Of a stretch of 64,000 bases of DNA, positions 40,499 to 48,787 are shown piece after piece. The stretch lies in the NCBI GenBank assembly GCA_030432235.1, contig JAUIHT010000001.1, positions 992,001 to 1,056,000 of the forward strand, given 5' to 3'. The notes beneath the pieces were generated by a model. That model did not search any database and had not been told where the DNA came from. It worked only from the letters and a program-made list of their open reading frames with translations. This DNA is from Verrucomicrobiia bacterium. Lineage in GTDB: Bacteria; Verrucomicrobiota; Verrucomicrobiia; Opitutales; Cerasicoccaceae. Position 1 is the stretch's first letter; every line of letters starts with the position of its first letter. Both the position numbers and the translations under genes were made by a program.

Positions 40499-40918
40499 AT
40501 GAAACCGATAGGCTTTGTCGTCCTTCTCATTTGTGGACTATCGTGTGTCCGAGCTGACGACTTCCGGGGTGTACAAATCTTCGGTAATTTAATAAAACCA
40601 GGTTCCCATAGGTTGCATACGGAGGCCGGCGTGGCGGAGTTTTTGTATGAGGCTGGTTGGTATTCGCCCGAGGCCTGTCCTCGTCATGTGAAGATAAAGA
40701 GCAAGGATGCTGACGGAAAAACGATTCTTGAGCGAGTGGATGTCCATGCCATTGTTATCAATAATTGGCCGGACCATCCGCTTCCTGATGATGCCACGGT
40801 GTTTGTTCCCAGCCATAATTTCCCCTGCATGGATTGGAAAGAACTCAAGGGATTTCAGCAGACGCTTCAAAAGTATGTTGAAGCCATTCGCGAGTCGCGT
40901 AAGTCTACTCTGCAATGA
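40499..40918 (+). CDS. Small exported protein with SLBB-like pattern
   Basis: 139 residues. A signal peptide (MKPIGFVVLLICGLSCVRA) precedes the pattern FRGVQIFGNLIKPGSHRL, then GVAEFLYEAGW and ILERVDVHAIV. This looks like the beta-grasp SLBB domains of polysaccharide-export proteins, where a V.G.V..PG motif starts the fold. It is too short to be an export channel itself, so its role is unknown. Its stop overlaps the gpsA start (ATGA), so gpsA translation is coupled to it. Codon use is less G+C-rich than in panB and gpsA, hinting at a later insertion between them. Confidence 0.65.
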   Translation: MKPIGFVVLLICGLSCVRADDFRGVQIFGNLIKPGSHRLHTEAGVAEFLYEAGWYSPEACPRHVKIKSKDADGKTILERVDVHAIVINNWPDHPLPDDATVFVPSHNFPCMDWKELKGFQQTLQKYVEAIRESRKSTLQ

Positions 40919-41916
40919 ACATAGCGGTTTTAGGAGCAGGGGCCTGGGGGACGGCCATGGCGTTGCACTTGGTGCGGCTGGGGCACACGGTTACGCTCAC
41001 GCCGCGCCGCATGGAGCACGCGTTGGAGCTTTCCTCCGCCCGCGAGAACGCTGATTACCTGCCGGGCTTTGAGCTGCCACACGATTTGCAGATCGGCTGC
41101 GAGCTGACCCCGGTCCTGATGGAGGCGGATGTCGCGTTGCTGGCCTGCCCGTCGAGTGCTTTGCGCGATCTCTGTCAGCGCATCGACGAGGCGCGTGACT
41201 CGGCCTGGAATCTACAACTCGTCATCAGCCTGTGCAAAGGCCTGGAGAAGGGCACCCTACTGATGCCCGCAGAGGTGGTAGGCGATGCCCTGCCGGGGAT
41301 GCCGCACGGTGTGCTGTCCGGCCCGACCAATGCGGCGGAGGTCGCCAAGGGCCTGCCCACTGCCATCACTTTGGCCACGGATGCCGACGAGGCTCTGGCC
41401 TGCGAGGTGCAGACAGCCTTCTCTGGTCCTAGCCTGCGTGTGTATCGTTCGACCGACGTCACCGGGGTAGAATTGGGCGGTTGTTTGAAAAACCCCTACG
41501 CCATCGGGGCCGGCATCTGCGACGGCCTTGGCCTGGGTGACAACACCAAGGCAACCTACCTGACCCGTGCCCTGCATGAGATGGTTCGTTTCGGCCAGGC
41601 CCTCGGCGGGAAGCAAGAGACTTTCTACGGACTGAGCGGCTTCGGGGATTTGGTAGCCACCTGCAACGGCTCCTGGAGTCGTAACCGCACTTTTGGTGAG
41701 AAATTCGGCTCGGGCGAGTCCATCGAGTCGCTTCTCAGTGGTCGCAAGACCGTGGTCGAGGGCTATGGCGCCACCGCTGCCTTTCAGGAGCTTTTAAAGA
41801 AGACGGGCAAGGAGGCTCCGCTGCTCACTGCCATCTATGCCATGCTCTACAAAGGCCTGGATCCCAAGCAGGCCATCGGCGAGCTCATGACGCGGGAGCT
41901 GAAGAGCGAGCACTGA
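40915..41916 (+). CDS. gpsA: NAD(P)-dependent glycerol-3-phosphate dehydrogenase
   Basis: 333 residues, normal length. It reduces dihydroxyacetone phosphate to sn-glycerol-3-phosphate for phospholipid synthesis. The N-terminal dinucleotide site reads IAVLGAGAWGTAMALHLVRL. Further landmarks are SLCKGLEKGTL, LSGPTNAAEVAKG, and the catalytic-Lys region GGCLKNPYAIGAGICDGLGL with GDNTKATYLTRAL, then YGLSGFGDLVATC. It overlaps the preceding small gene by 4 bases. Confidence 0.95.
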   Translation: MNIAVLGAGAWGTAMALHLVRLGHTVTLTPRRMEHALELSSARENADYLPGFELPHDLQIGCELTPVLMEADVALLACPSSALRDLCQRIDEARDSAWNLQLVISLCKGLEKGTLLMPAEVVGDALPGMPHGVLSGPTNAAEVAKGLPTAITLATDADEALACEVQTAFSGPSLRVYRSTDVTGVELGGCLKNPYAIGAGICDGLGLGDNTKATYLTRALHEMVRFGQALGGKQETFYGLSGFGDLVATCNGSWSRNRTFGEKFGSGESIESLLSGRKTVVEGYGATAAFQELLKKTGKEAPLLTAIYAMLYKGLDPKQAIGELMTRELKSEH

Positions 41917-41939
41917 GCCAAGGGGGCTCGTCCTCTGAG

Positions 41940-42146
41940 TCAGAGTTTCCAGTGGTCACCGGAGAAGTCGATGGATTTGTTGGCTATGAAGAACCTGGAG
42001 GTTTCATCCAGCCACGCGCAGTAGCGCACCAGATTCTCTGGCGTCGGTTCCACGTAGCGCGGGCTACGAAGTGCATCTTCTTCGATCCAGCCGCGTTGGG
42101 TGAGTTCCCGAAAGGCCTCTCGATCACTGTCCGTCAGGCGAGCCAT
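41940..42146 (-). CDS. Small hypothetical protein coupled to nucleotidyltransferase
   Basis: 68 residues (MARLTDSDREAFRELTQRGW). It starts inside the end of the nucleotidyltransferase gene (overlap 42124-42146), so the two are expressed together, nucleotidyltransferase first. Charged, helical N-terminal half; no recognised domain. Pairings of this kind occur among MNT/HEPN- and AbiE-like toxin-antitoxin systems, but this protein lacks an obvious HEPN or AbiEi signature, so its role stays open. Confidence 0.55.
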   Translation of the reverse strand: MARLTDSDREAFRELTQRGWIEEDALRSPRYVEPTPENLVRYCAWLDETSRFFIANKSIDFSGDHWKL

Positions 42147-42684
42147 ACCATTTTTTCAACAGTGCCAGTTTGTCGTTCAACTTGAAAAGGTCAAGGTAGT
42201 CATCAAGGAGCTGCCAGTCGACTGGTATTTGTTGCTTGGACGACTCCTCAAGTATCATGTGTATGTCGTTCCAATCCCTCGCCACGCGAGCCGGGTTATT
42301 GGCAATGGCTTGAATTTTGAGGCCTATTATATCTTCAACTTGCACAACAGGCAGCAGTGAGTTCCCCAGGCAAATTCTGTCTGCCCTCTCCAGCATACTC
42401 AGACTTGGTCCACGAAAGGCATGCAGTACGTCGATACGCCCCAGGTCGTCTGATTTGGAAAAATAGGTGGAAGCATTCGCGCTGTGAAAGACCCTTTGGA
42501 AACCTTGGCTTCTTAAGATTTCGTCAGTTCTAACCAAATCCTCCAATAACAGGATTAAGTCCAAATCTTGGGTGCTTCTCTGGATTCCTCTTAAGGCCAT
42601 GGCGAATCCGCCAATGAGCGCGTAGCGAACCTCTGCTTTGTCAAGAGCTGTACTGATCGCCTCGATTGCCACAAGCATACTCAT
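42124..42684 (-). CDS. Nucleotidyltransferase (AbiEii/MNT-like)
   Basis: 186 residues from the ATG at 42684; an ATG at 42678 is equally possible, and the longer frame to 43005 only reads antisense through the next gene. VRYALIGGFAMALRGIQRST followed by QDLDLILL carries the GG...D-x-D active-site motif of the polymerase-beta-like nucleotidyltransferase fold. Later segments (RIDVLHAF; VEDIIGLKIQAIANNPARVA then RDWNDIHMIL) match the AbiEii-type or nucleotidyl-transferase superfamily layout. Such proteins act as type IV toxins or antibiotic-modifying enzymes. With the overlapping small gene it may form a toxin-antitoxin or abortive-infection pair, an inference. Confidence 0.75.
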   Translation of the reverse strand: MSMLVAIEAISTALDKAEVRYALIGGFAMALRGIQRSTQDLDLILLLEDLVRTDEILRSQGFQRVFHSANASTYFSKSDDLGRIDVLHAFRGPSLSMLERADRICLGNSLLPVVQVEDIIGLKIQAIANNPARVARDWNDIHMILEESSKQQIPVDWQLLDDYLDLFKLNDKLALLKKWYGSPDGQ

Positions 42685-42715
42685 CAATGGCAAAGTAGTG
42701 AAAGGGGCGCTGCGG

Positions 42716-43099
42716 TCACGACTTAGTTTTTCGTTTCTTCTTCGCCGGCGGCACCACGCCGAAGCGCGGGTCGCCTGCATCGATGAGGGCGACGATGCGC
42801 TGACCCACGGGCTCGAAGGCGTCGTGGGTCTCGGGAATATAGAGCCACTTGGGCAGGACAGGGTGGGGCGCAAGCTCAGGAAAGTTCGCCAGGATGGCTG
42901 CGTGCTGATCGCGCTCGGAGGGAAAGAGCAAGCCACGCCAAGGCTCCTCGCGTGCCGCCAGCACGAGCACCAGTTTGCCGTCCAGGTAGCAGGCCTGACA
43001 CCCAAACATCGGCCGCTGCACGTAGCCGGGCCGCTCCGCCAATGCTTCCACGAAGAAGCGGTAGGGATGAATTTTCTTCAGGGATGACGAAGTGCTCAT
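42716..43099 (-). CDS. TfoX N-terminal-like domain protein
   Basis: 127 residues from the ATG at 43099; the frame extends further upstream but through the mraZ promoter region. IHPYRFFVEALAERPGYVQR then PMFGCQACYLDGKLVLVLA resembles the RpMFGG...y..g..f pattern of TfoX/Sxy N-terminal domains, and the C-terminal end is Lys-rich (PPAKKKRKTKS). TfoX domains belong to competence regulators in Gammaproteobacteria, but stand-alone domains are widespread with unknown function. It is divergent from mraZ. Confidence 0.65.
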   Translation of the reverse strand: MSTSSSLKKIHPYRFFVEALAERPGYVQRPMFGCQACYLDGKLVLVLAAREEPWRGLLFPSERDQHAAILANFPELAPHPVLPKWLYIPETHDAFEPVGQRIVALIDAGDPRFGVVPPAKKKRKTKS

Positions 43100-43139
43100 T
43101 TTAGGGCCATTTATAAGACTTATTAGCAGGATTTCTGGG

Positions 43140-43160
43140 TTATTCACAGAGTTATTCACC
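43140..43160 (+). promoter_or_regulatory. Two DnaA-box-like sites before the dcw cluster
   Basis: TTATTCACA (43140-43148) matches the TTATNCACA consensus, and TTATTCACC (43152-43160) has one mismatch. They are 12 bases apart in the same direction, 120-140 bases before mraZ. Binding by DnaA would link the cell-division cluster to replication; inference. Confidence 0.5.
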
Positions 43161-43212
43161 GTTTTGGCCCGTTTTTCCGCATAAAAAATAGCCCTGGCGG
43201 GCGATTTTGCGG

Positions 43213-43260
43213 TTGACGAATGGGGTGAAGTGGGGCGAAATGGGGCGAAGTGGTTCTCAC
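43213..43260 (+). promoter_or_regulatory. mraZ promoter region with MraZ boxes
   Basis: Four direct repeats with 10-bp spacing begin at 43221, 43231, 43241 and 43251 (TGGGGTGAAG, TGGGGCGAAA, TGGGGCGAAG, TGGTTCTCAC). MraZ is known to bind TGGG-type repeats with 10-bp spacing in its own promoter. TTGACG at 43213 may be the -35 box, so the repeats would overlap the promoter and allow autorepression. Confidence 0.75.
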
Positions 43261-43280
43261 GCCACAGGTCTTTTCCGATC

Positions 43281-43736
43281 ATGATCAGCTTCGAACAGGG
43301 TCTCTACGCCGGGGAGTTCAGGCATAACCTGGACGCCAAGGCCCGCCTGACGATACCGTCGAAGTGGCGCTTCAGCGGGGACGAGGAGGCGCTCTACCTG
43401 GCTTTTAAGGATCCCAATGGATGCATCACCGTCTACCCGCCCAAAATGGTGGCGCAGTTAAAGGAAAAGCTTTCCGCCGTCAGCATCGGTGACCGCAAGG
43501 CCCAGCGCGCCATCACCAAGCTCCTCGGCTCGTCCGAGACCTTCACCATCGACAAGCAGGGCCGCATCAACCTCAACGACCGCCTCTACGAGCACGCCGG
43601 CATCGCCAAGACCTGCGTCCTGGTCGGCACGGTCAACAAGTTCTCCATCTGGAACCCCGAACGTTACGACGACTACGTTAACGCCGACGAGGACGACGGC
43701 GACATCGCGGACATCCTCGCCGGCCTCGGACTCTAA
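43281..43736 (+). CDS. mraZ: Transcriptional regulator MraZ
   Basis: 151 residues from the ATG at 43281 (MISFEQGLYAGEFRHNLDAK). Two AbrB-like SpoVT halves are visible: LDAKARLTIPSKWRF and, about 70 residues later, FTIDKQGRINLNDRLYEHAG, each with the swapped-hairpin motif that forms the ring-shaped oligomer. It represses the dcw cluster in other bacteria, and the TGGG boxes upstream support this here. The C-terminal tail is highly acidic (YVNADEDDGDIADILAGLGL), which is unusual. First gene of the cluster. Confidence 0.95.
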   Translation: MISFEQGLYAGEFRHNLDAKARLTIPSKWRFSGDEEALYLAFKDPNGCITVYPPKMVAQLKEKLSAVSIGDRKAQRAITKLLGSSETFTIDKQGRINLNDRLYEHAGIAKTCVLVGTVNKFSIWNPERYDDYVNADEDDGDIADILAGLGL

Positions 43737-43756
43737 CCTTTTACCACACCAACACC

Positions 43757-43957
43757 ATGAAACTGAGCAAGGAACTATACAACGCCGGCATCCTCGGTCA
43801 CCAGAATACACGGCCGACCGATTGGGTGGTGGAGGATCGTGGGCCGCGCACAGCGAGCCTCGATCCCGTCTTCGGGGCGACTTCGCGTCGTCAGCCTTCC
43901 ATCAAGGTTTCGCCCCGCGGTCTGCGGGTTCTCTCCAATGTACTTCGTTTTCACTAG
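43757..43957 (+). CDS. Possible small protein between mraZ and rsmH
   Basis: 66 residues (MKLSKELYNAGILGHQNTRP). No family recognised; it fills the 246-base gap before rsmH. The N-terminal 30 residues look protein-like, whereas the C-terminal part is Arg/Ser-rich and may be non-coding DNA read by chance. No ribosome site is obvious. Kept as a low-confidence entry because otherwise the dcw genes are packed without gaps. Confidence 0.3.
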   Translation: MKLSKELYNAGILGHQNTRPTDWVVEDRGPRTASLDPVFGATSRRQPSIKVSPRGLRVLSNVLRFH

Positions 43958-43982
43958 TCCGTTCTTACGACGGTTGTGCGCC

Positions 43983-44900
43983 ATGCTTCGCCACCTCCCA
44001 GTCATGCTGAAAGAGGCGGTGGAGTTACTCGCGCCCGGACGCGGCGGACGCTTCCTCGACGGTACCTTCGGCGGCGGCGGTCACACCCGCGCCCTGTTGG
44101 AGGCCGGTGACGAAGCCCAGGTGATTGCCCTCGATGTCGATCCGGCCGCGGCCGAGCGGGCCGAGGCGGTAAAAAAAGATTTTCCCGGGCGCTTCGAGTT
44201 TTGCGCCCTTAACTTTGGCGAGTTGGCAAACTTGCGGGAAAGCGGCTTCGCCGGTGCACTCTTCGATTTTGGCGTGTCGTCTTTCCAACTTGATGATGCC
44301 GCTCGCGGTTTTAGCTTCCGCCAGGAAGCCCCCCTGGACCTGCGTCTCGACCCCTCCTCGGGTCAGCCCGCGTCCCACTTCCTCGAGACCGCCGATCGCG
44401 AGGACCTCGTCCGCGCCATCCGCGACTACGGTGAGGAGAAACGCTGGCGCCGCGTCGTCGAGGCCATCCTGGCCGCCCGCGGCAGCGGACAACTAGCCAC
44501 CACGCTCGGGTTCGCTTCTCTATTAGAAGAGCATGCGGACAAGCCGCGCGGCGGACGCATCCACCCGGCCACGCGGGCCTTCCAGGGCGTGCGCATCGCC
44601 GTCAACGACGAGCTCGGCGTCATCGAACGCGGGCTCCCGGCGGCCTTTGAGCGTTTGGCCCCCGGCGGTGTTTTGGCCGCCATCAGCTTTCACTCGTTGG
44701 AGGACCGTATCGTGAAGCGGCTCTTCAACCGCCTCGCGGGACGCCCCGAACATGGCCGCGACAGCCGTCCGCAGGACGAGCGCGTGCGCCTGGCGGAGCT
44801 CATCACCCGCAAGCCCCTGTCGCCCTCGGAAGAGGAGCTTTCCCACAACCCGCGCAGCCGCTCAGCCCGGCTTCGTGCCCTGCGCAAACTGCCCGTCTGA
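43983..44900 (+). CDS. rsmH: 16S rRNA (cytosine-1402-N4)-methyltransferase
   Basis: 305 residues from the ATG at 43983 (MLRHLPVMLKEAVELLAPGR), the family's normal start; the frame is open upstream. It methylates C1402 in the ribosomal P site. Motifs: SAM-binding DGTFGGGGHTRALLE, FDFGVSSFQLDDAARGFSF, HPATRAFQGVRIAVNDEL and SFHSLEDRIVKRLF, then the C-terminal NPRSRSARLRALRK. It follows mraZ as in most dcw clusters. Confidence 0.95.
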   Translation: MLRHLPVMLKEAVELLAPGRGGRFLDGTFGGGGHTRALLEAGDEAQVIALDVDPAAAERAEAVKKDFPGRFEFCALNFGELANLRESGFAGALFDFGVSSFQLDDAARGFSFRQEAPLDLRLDPSSGQPASHFLETADREDLVRAIRDYGEEKRWRRVVEAILAARGSGQLATTLGFASLLEEHADKPRGGRIHPATRAFQGVRIAVNDELGVIERGLPAAFERLAPGGVLAAISFHSLEDRIVKRLFNRLAGRPEHGRDSRPQDERVRLAELITRKPLSPSEEELSHNPRSRSARLRALRKLPV

Positions 44901-44913
44901 AAGGAGCACTGCC

Positions 44914-45342
44914 ATGACCACCGCCTTCCAAACCCGCCAACTCAACCTGTATAAGTTCTCCGCGCTCGCGCTGGGGGTGCTCATCCTGGCGGTGTCCGCA
45001 GCGGGTTCACTGGGCCTGGTCTGGATGCGTCAGCAGATTTCCCAGTCCGCCCGCGATGCGGTTCGTCTCGAGCGTGACATCCAGGAGGCCGAACGTGAGA
45101 ACGCCCGGCTCGCCGCGCAGATTGCGCGCGCCCACCAGCCGGAAAACCTGGTGGCTCATGCCTCGCCGGCACTGCGTCCGACCAGCCCTGCCCAGGTGGT
45201 CTGGATGCCCAACGTCGGCACGACTTTCCCCGACACTTTTATCGCGGAGACCCGTCAGCGCCAGCCCGGCGCGACCTCGGAGTCACCGCTCGCCATCAGT
45301 TTCGACCTCGCCCTCCTGAACGCCCGCTCGCGCAACGAGTGA
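44914..45342 (+). CDS. ftsL: FtsL-like cell-division protein
   Basis: 142 residues from the ATG at 44914, with AAGGAG eight bases upstream. A short cytoplasmic N-terminus is followed by a membrane helix (residues ~12-38) and a heptad-rich periplasmic stretch (ARDAVRLERDIQEAERENAR). This is the bitopic, leucine-zipper-like layout of FtsL, which joins FtsQ and FtsB in the divisome. Sequence similarity within this family is weak, so the call rests mainly on topology and on position between rsmH and ftsI. The C-terminal ~50 residues are an unusual Pro/Thr-rich extension. Confidence 0.8.
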   Translation: MTTAFQTRQLNLYKFSALALGVLILAVSAAGSLGLVWMRQQISQSARDAVRLERDIQEAERENARLAAQIARAHQPENLVAHASPALRPTSPAQVVWMPNVGTTFPDTFIAETRQRQPGATSESPLAISFDLALLNARSRNE

Positions 45343-45343
45343 T

Positions 45344-47179
45344 ATGAACCGCTCTTACGTATCCGCATTTCGCTTCCTGCTTCTTGTCTTTGCCGTCCTG
45401 AGTTGCTTCGTCGTCCTGCTCGGCAGGCTTTATTATCTGCACGTAGTCCAACATGAGCGCCTGGCCGGTCTGGCAGACAAGGCGCGCAACCGTGTCCAGG
45501 TGGTCAACGCCCGGCGCGGCGATATCGTCGATGCCCGTGGCAACCTGCTGGCGACCACCAATGCGGTTTACACCATCGGGCTCGATCCTCACTCGCTGAA
45601 GGAAGAGGATTACGCAAAGATTCCTGAAATCGCCCGGCTGCTCGACCTGCCTGAGGCAAAGCTGACCGAGGCCTTCGATACGCGTTATCGTCTTGGCAGT
45701 GGCGAGGCCGGTAAGGAGCCGCGCGCCATCCGCTGGACCAAGCTGGCTGAGAACGTCGAGGAGCCGGTCTACGAGCAGTTGTCCGCTCTCGGAGTTCGCG
45801 CCGTTTATGGCAACCGCCAGTACATGCGCGTCTATCCCGGCGGCGAGCTGGCCGCGCATGTCCTCGGCTACGTCAACAAGGAGGCCCAGCCGGTCATGGG
45901 CGTGGAAAGCTATTTGGACTTTTACCTGCGCGGGCAGGACGGCTGGCATGAGTCCGAGCGCGATGGCCGTCGCCAGGAGTTGGCGCAGTTCCGCCGCCGC
46001 GAAGTCGAGGCCACCAACGGCCTGAGTGTGGAGCTGAGCCTGAGCGCTTCCATCCAGCACGCGGTGGAGGAGGAAGTGCGCCGTGTGGTCGCGGAGTTCA
46101 ATCCGCAGGCCGTGACCATCATCGTGGGCGAGCCGGCCACGGGCTACATCCTGGCCATGGCCAACTACCCGAGCTTTGACCCGAACCACTTCTGGGATTT
46201 CCCCATCGACGCCCAGCGCAACCGCGCCGTCACGGATATGTTCGAGCCGGGTTCGACCTTCAAGATCGTCCCCGCTGCCGCCGCCCTCAACGAGGGGCTG
46301 GTCAAGGCGGATACGGTTTTCGACTGCGCTGCCCCCACCGCCGAGTACAAGGGCCGCACGATCAAGCTGCCCGGAGACGCCCACCGCATGGAGGACCTGA
46401 CCGTCGAAGAGATCGTTTACAAGTCCAGCAATCGTGGCGCGGCTCAGCTCGGCATCCTTCTGGGCGAGCAAAAGCTTTACCAATATGCGCGTGCCTTTGG
46501 CTACGGCGAGGCCAGTGGCTATGCGCCCAGCCCGGAAGCACCCGGCACGCTACACCCGGTTTCGGCCTGGGACGGCCTGACCATCAGCCGCCTGCCTATG
46601 GGCCACGCCGTCAGCGCTACGCCGATCCAGGTCCATGCGGCCATGGGCTCTGTGGCTAACGGCGGTGTGTTGATGGAGCCGCAGGTGGTGCGCCGCGTCT
46701 TCGACGAAAGCGGCGAAACCGTCGTGCGCTTTGCCCCGCGGGCCCGCCGCCGCGCCGTCACTCCAGAGACCGCCGCGCAAATCTGCGACATGCTGGAAAA
46801 GGTGGTCGGTGGTGAAGGTACGGCCAAGCGTGCTTTTATCGAGGACTACGCCGTGGCCGGGAAAACCGGCACGACCCAGAAGATCATCGACGGCCGTTAT
46901 TCCAGCCAGCACCACGTTGCTTCCTTCAGCGGATTTTTCCCCGCGGACAGCCCCCGGCTCGTCATCACCGTGGTGGTGGACGACCCCGAGATGCGCGGCC
47001 CCGCCTATGGTGGCTTGGTTGCCGCTCCTGCTTTTCGCAATGTCGCCAAGCACTGCATCAGCACGCTTGGTATCCCGCCCGTCGAAACCGACGCCGAGTT
47101 GGTTTCCGCCAGCGGCATTACGCCTTCTTCACTGGCGGAAAACTCCGCCCGCACCCGGCCCATCGCCACCGCCTTTTAG
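45344..47179 (+). CDS. ftsI: Septal peptidoglycan transpeptidase (PBP2b/PBP3 type)
   Basis: 611 residues. One N-terminal membrane helix (~8-30) is followed by the pedestal domain (NARRGDIVDARGNLLATTNA) and the transpeptidase domain with all three active-site motifs: S304TFK in EPGSTFKIV, S361SN in YKSSNRG and K507TGT in GKTGTTQK. It cross-links septal peptidoglycan as partner of FtsW. No PASTA domains are present. The start lies 1 base after the ftsL stop codon. Confidence 0.93.
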   Translation: MNRSYVSAFRFLLLVFAVLSCFVVLLGRLYYLHVVQHERLAGLADKARNRVQVVNARRGDIVDARGNLLATTNAVYTIGLDPHSLKEEDYAKIPEIARLLDLPEAKLTEAFDTRYRLGSGEAGKEPRAIRWTKLAENVEEPVYEQLSALGVRAVYGNRQYMRVYPGGELAAHVLGYVNKEAQPVMGVESYLDFYLRGQDGWHESERDGRRQELAQFRRREVEATNGLSVELSLSASIQHAVEEEVRRVVAEFNPQAVTIIVGEPATGYILAMANYPSFDPNHFWDFPIDAQRNRAVTDMFEPGSTFKIVPAAAALNEGLVKADTVFDCAAPTAEYKGRTIKLPGDAHRMEDLTVEEIVYKSSNRGAAQLGILLGEQKLYQYARAFGYGEASGYAPSPEAPGTLHPVSAWDGLTISRLPMGHAVSATPIQVHAAMGSVANGGVLMEPQVVRRVFDESGETVVRFAPRARRRAVTPETAAQICDMLEKVVGGEGTAKRAFIEDYAVAGKTGTTQKIIDGRYSSQHHVASFSGFFPADSPRLVITVVVDDPEMRGPAYGGLVAAPAFRNVAKHCISTLGIPPVETDAELVSASGITPSSLAENSARTRPIATAF

Positions 47180-47188
47180 ACTTTTGCC

Positions 47189-48787
47189 ATGATTGGACTC
47201 GCCTGCCTTGAAAACAGCCTAGCCTGGAGCGCCGCTCTGGGATTGCGTTTTGCCGTCAATATGGACGGCGGGCCGCAGCGCCCGGCCATGCCCTCCGTGC
47301 GTACGCTGGCAACCGGCTTGCCCGAGTCCAAGCTCAGCGGCGGCCGCGAGGAGGTAACTTGCCTGATCACGGACAGCCGTCGCGTTGTACCCGGCGCCCT
47401 TTTCTTTGCCATAGGCGGCCTGCATACCGATGGTAACCTCTACGTGGAGGAAGCCATCGGGCGCGGGGCCGTGGGCATCGTCTCCGAGCAGCCCGTAGGG
47501 CGTACCAAGCAGGTGGCCTGGCTGCAGGTGCCCAACGTCCGTAGCGCCCTGGCGGAGGTCGCGCGCCGCTTCTACGATCATCCGGACCGCGATATCGACA
47601 TCTGTGGTGTCACCGGGACGAACGGCAAGACCACTGTGTCGATGCTTCTACAGTATCTATTGACCGAGCAGCCGTCCGACACCGGCCTCATCGGGACCGT
47701 GCGTTACGACCTCGGCCCACGCACCATCCCTTCGTATAAGACCACGCCGGAGTCCGTGGACATCTATTCGATGCTCGATCAGATGCGCCGCCATCAGTGC
47801 CGTCGCGCCGTCATGGAAATCAGCTCGCACGCCATCGACCAGCAGCGGATCGAAGGCCTGCGCGTGGGCTGTGCGGTCTTCCTCAATCTCACCCGCGACC
47901 ACATCGACTACCACCACAGCCTCGACGACTACTTCGCGGTCAAGGCACGCTTCTTTACCGGCGAAACCGGCAACCAGCCCGAGGCCGTCGCCATCAATAT
48001 CGACTGTCCCTACGGCAAAAAGCTCGTCGGGATGATTCCCGCGGCCACACGCGTGGTCACCTTTGGTCGCAATCCCGAGGCCGACATCCGCGCCGAGGAT
48101 ATACGTCTGGAGGCGGGCGGCAGCCGTTTCCGTGCGATCTGGCCCGGTGGCGAGACCGAGATTTTTACCCGTGAGCCGGGCCATTACAATGTCAGCAACA
48201 TCCTGGCCGCGCTGGCCGCCTGCCATGCCAAGGGCATGGAACTGGCTCCGCTGGTTGCCAAGATCGGCGGTTTCCCCGGCGTGCCCGGTCGCATGGAGCG
48301 TGTCGAGGTCGGGCAGCCTTTCCCCGTGCTGGTGGACTACGCGCACACCGATGACGCCCTGCGCAACGCGCTTGCCATGCTTCGCCAGATTACGCCGGGT
48401 CGTCTGCTGGTGGTCTTCGGCTGTGGTGGCAATCGCGACCGTGAAAAGCGCCCGCTCATGACCCGTGCCGTGCTGGAAAAGGCTGACTACGCCTGGGCCA
48501 CGAGCGACAATCCCCGCAAGGAATCCGTCGAGGGCATCTTTGAAGACATGCGCAAGGGTATCCTCCAGGAGGATGCCATCGAGTTCGTGGAGGACCGCCG
48601 CCGCGCCATCACCTTGGCCATCGATGCCGCCAAGCCCGGCGACTGCGTGCTCATCGCGGGCAAGGGCCACGAGACCTATCAGGAATTTGCCGACACCGTC
48701 GTGCCTTTCGACGACCGCCTCGTCGCCAAAGAGATTCTTTCGCGTCGGGACTATCCCGCCAATGGAGGGGAGGGGGGCAATGCCTGA
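47189..48787 (+). CDS. murE: UDP-MurNAc-L-Ala-D-Glu : meso-diaminopimelate ligase
   Basis: 532 residues from the ATG at 47189. The first ~35 residues precede the usual family start, so a later ATG (for example MPSVRTLATGLPESKL) is possible. Three Mur-ligase domains are visible: the N-terminal UDP-binding part (TCLITDSRRVVPGALFFAI), the ATP site GVTGTNGKTTVSMLL, and the C-terminal domain with DNPRKES. DNPR is the motif that selects meso-diaminopimelate over lysine, so the wall is DAP-type. It adds the third residue of the stem peptide. It overlaps murF by 8 bases. Confidence 0.95.
   Translation: MIGLACLENSLAWSAALGLRFAVNMDGGPQRPAMPSVRTLATGLPESKLSGGREEVTCLITDSRRVVPGALFFAIGGLHTDGNLYVEEAIGRGAVGIVSEQPVGRTKQVAWLQVPNVRSALAEVARRFYDHPDRDIDICGVTGTNGKTTVSMLLQYLLTEQPSDTGLIGTVRYDLGPRTIPSYKTTPESVDIYSMLDQMRRHQCRRAVMEISSHAIDQQRIEGLRVGCAVFLNLTRDHIDYHHSLDDYFAVKARFFTGETGNQPEAVAINIDCPYGKKLVGMIPAATRVVTFGRNPEADIRAEDIRLEAGGSRFRAIWPGGETEIFTREPGHYNVSNILAALAACHAKGMELAPLVAKIGGFPGVPGRMERVEVGQPFPVLVDYAHTDDALRNALAMLRQITPGRLLVVFGCGGNRDREKRPLMTRAVLEKADYAWATSDNPRKESVEGIFEDMRKGILQEDAIEFVEDRRRAITLAIDAAKPGDCVLIAGKGHETYQEFADTVVPFDDRLVAKEILSRRDYPANGGEGGNA

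Noticed and set aside
41900-41945. Terminator between gpsA and the small minus-strand gene
   Set aside because: GAGCC...GGCTC can pair but the stem is short and no T-run follows on either strand.
42684-43005. N-terminal extension of the nucleotidyltransferase
   Set aside because: The extra ~107 residues are antisense-frame, Ser/Arg/Pro-rich sequence overlapping the TfoX-like gene; the domain starts at the ATG near 42684.
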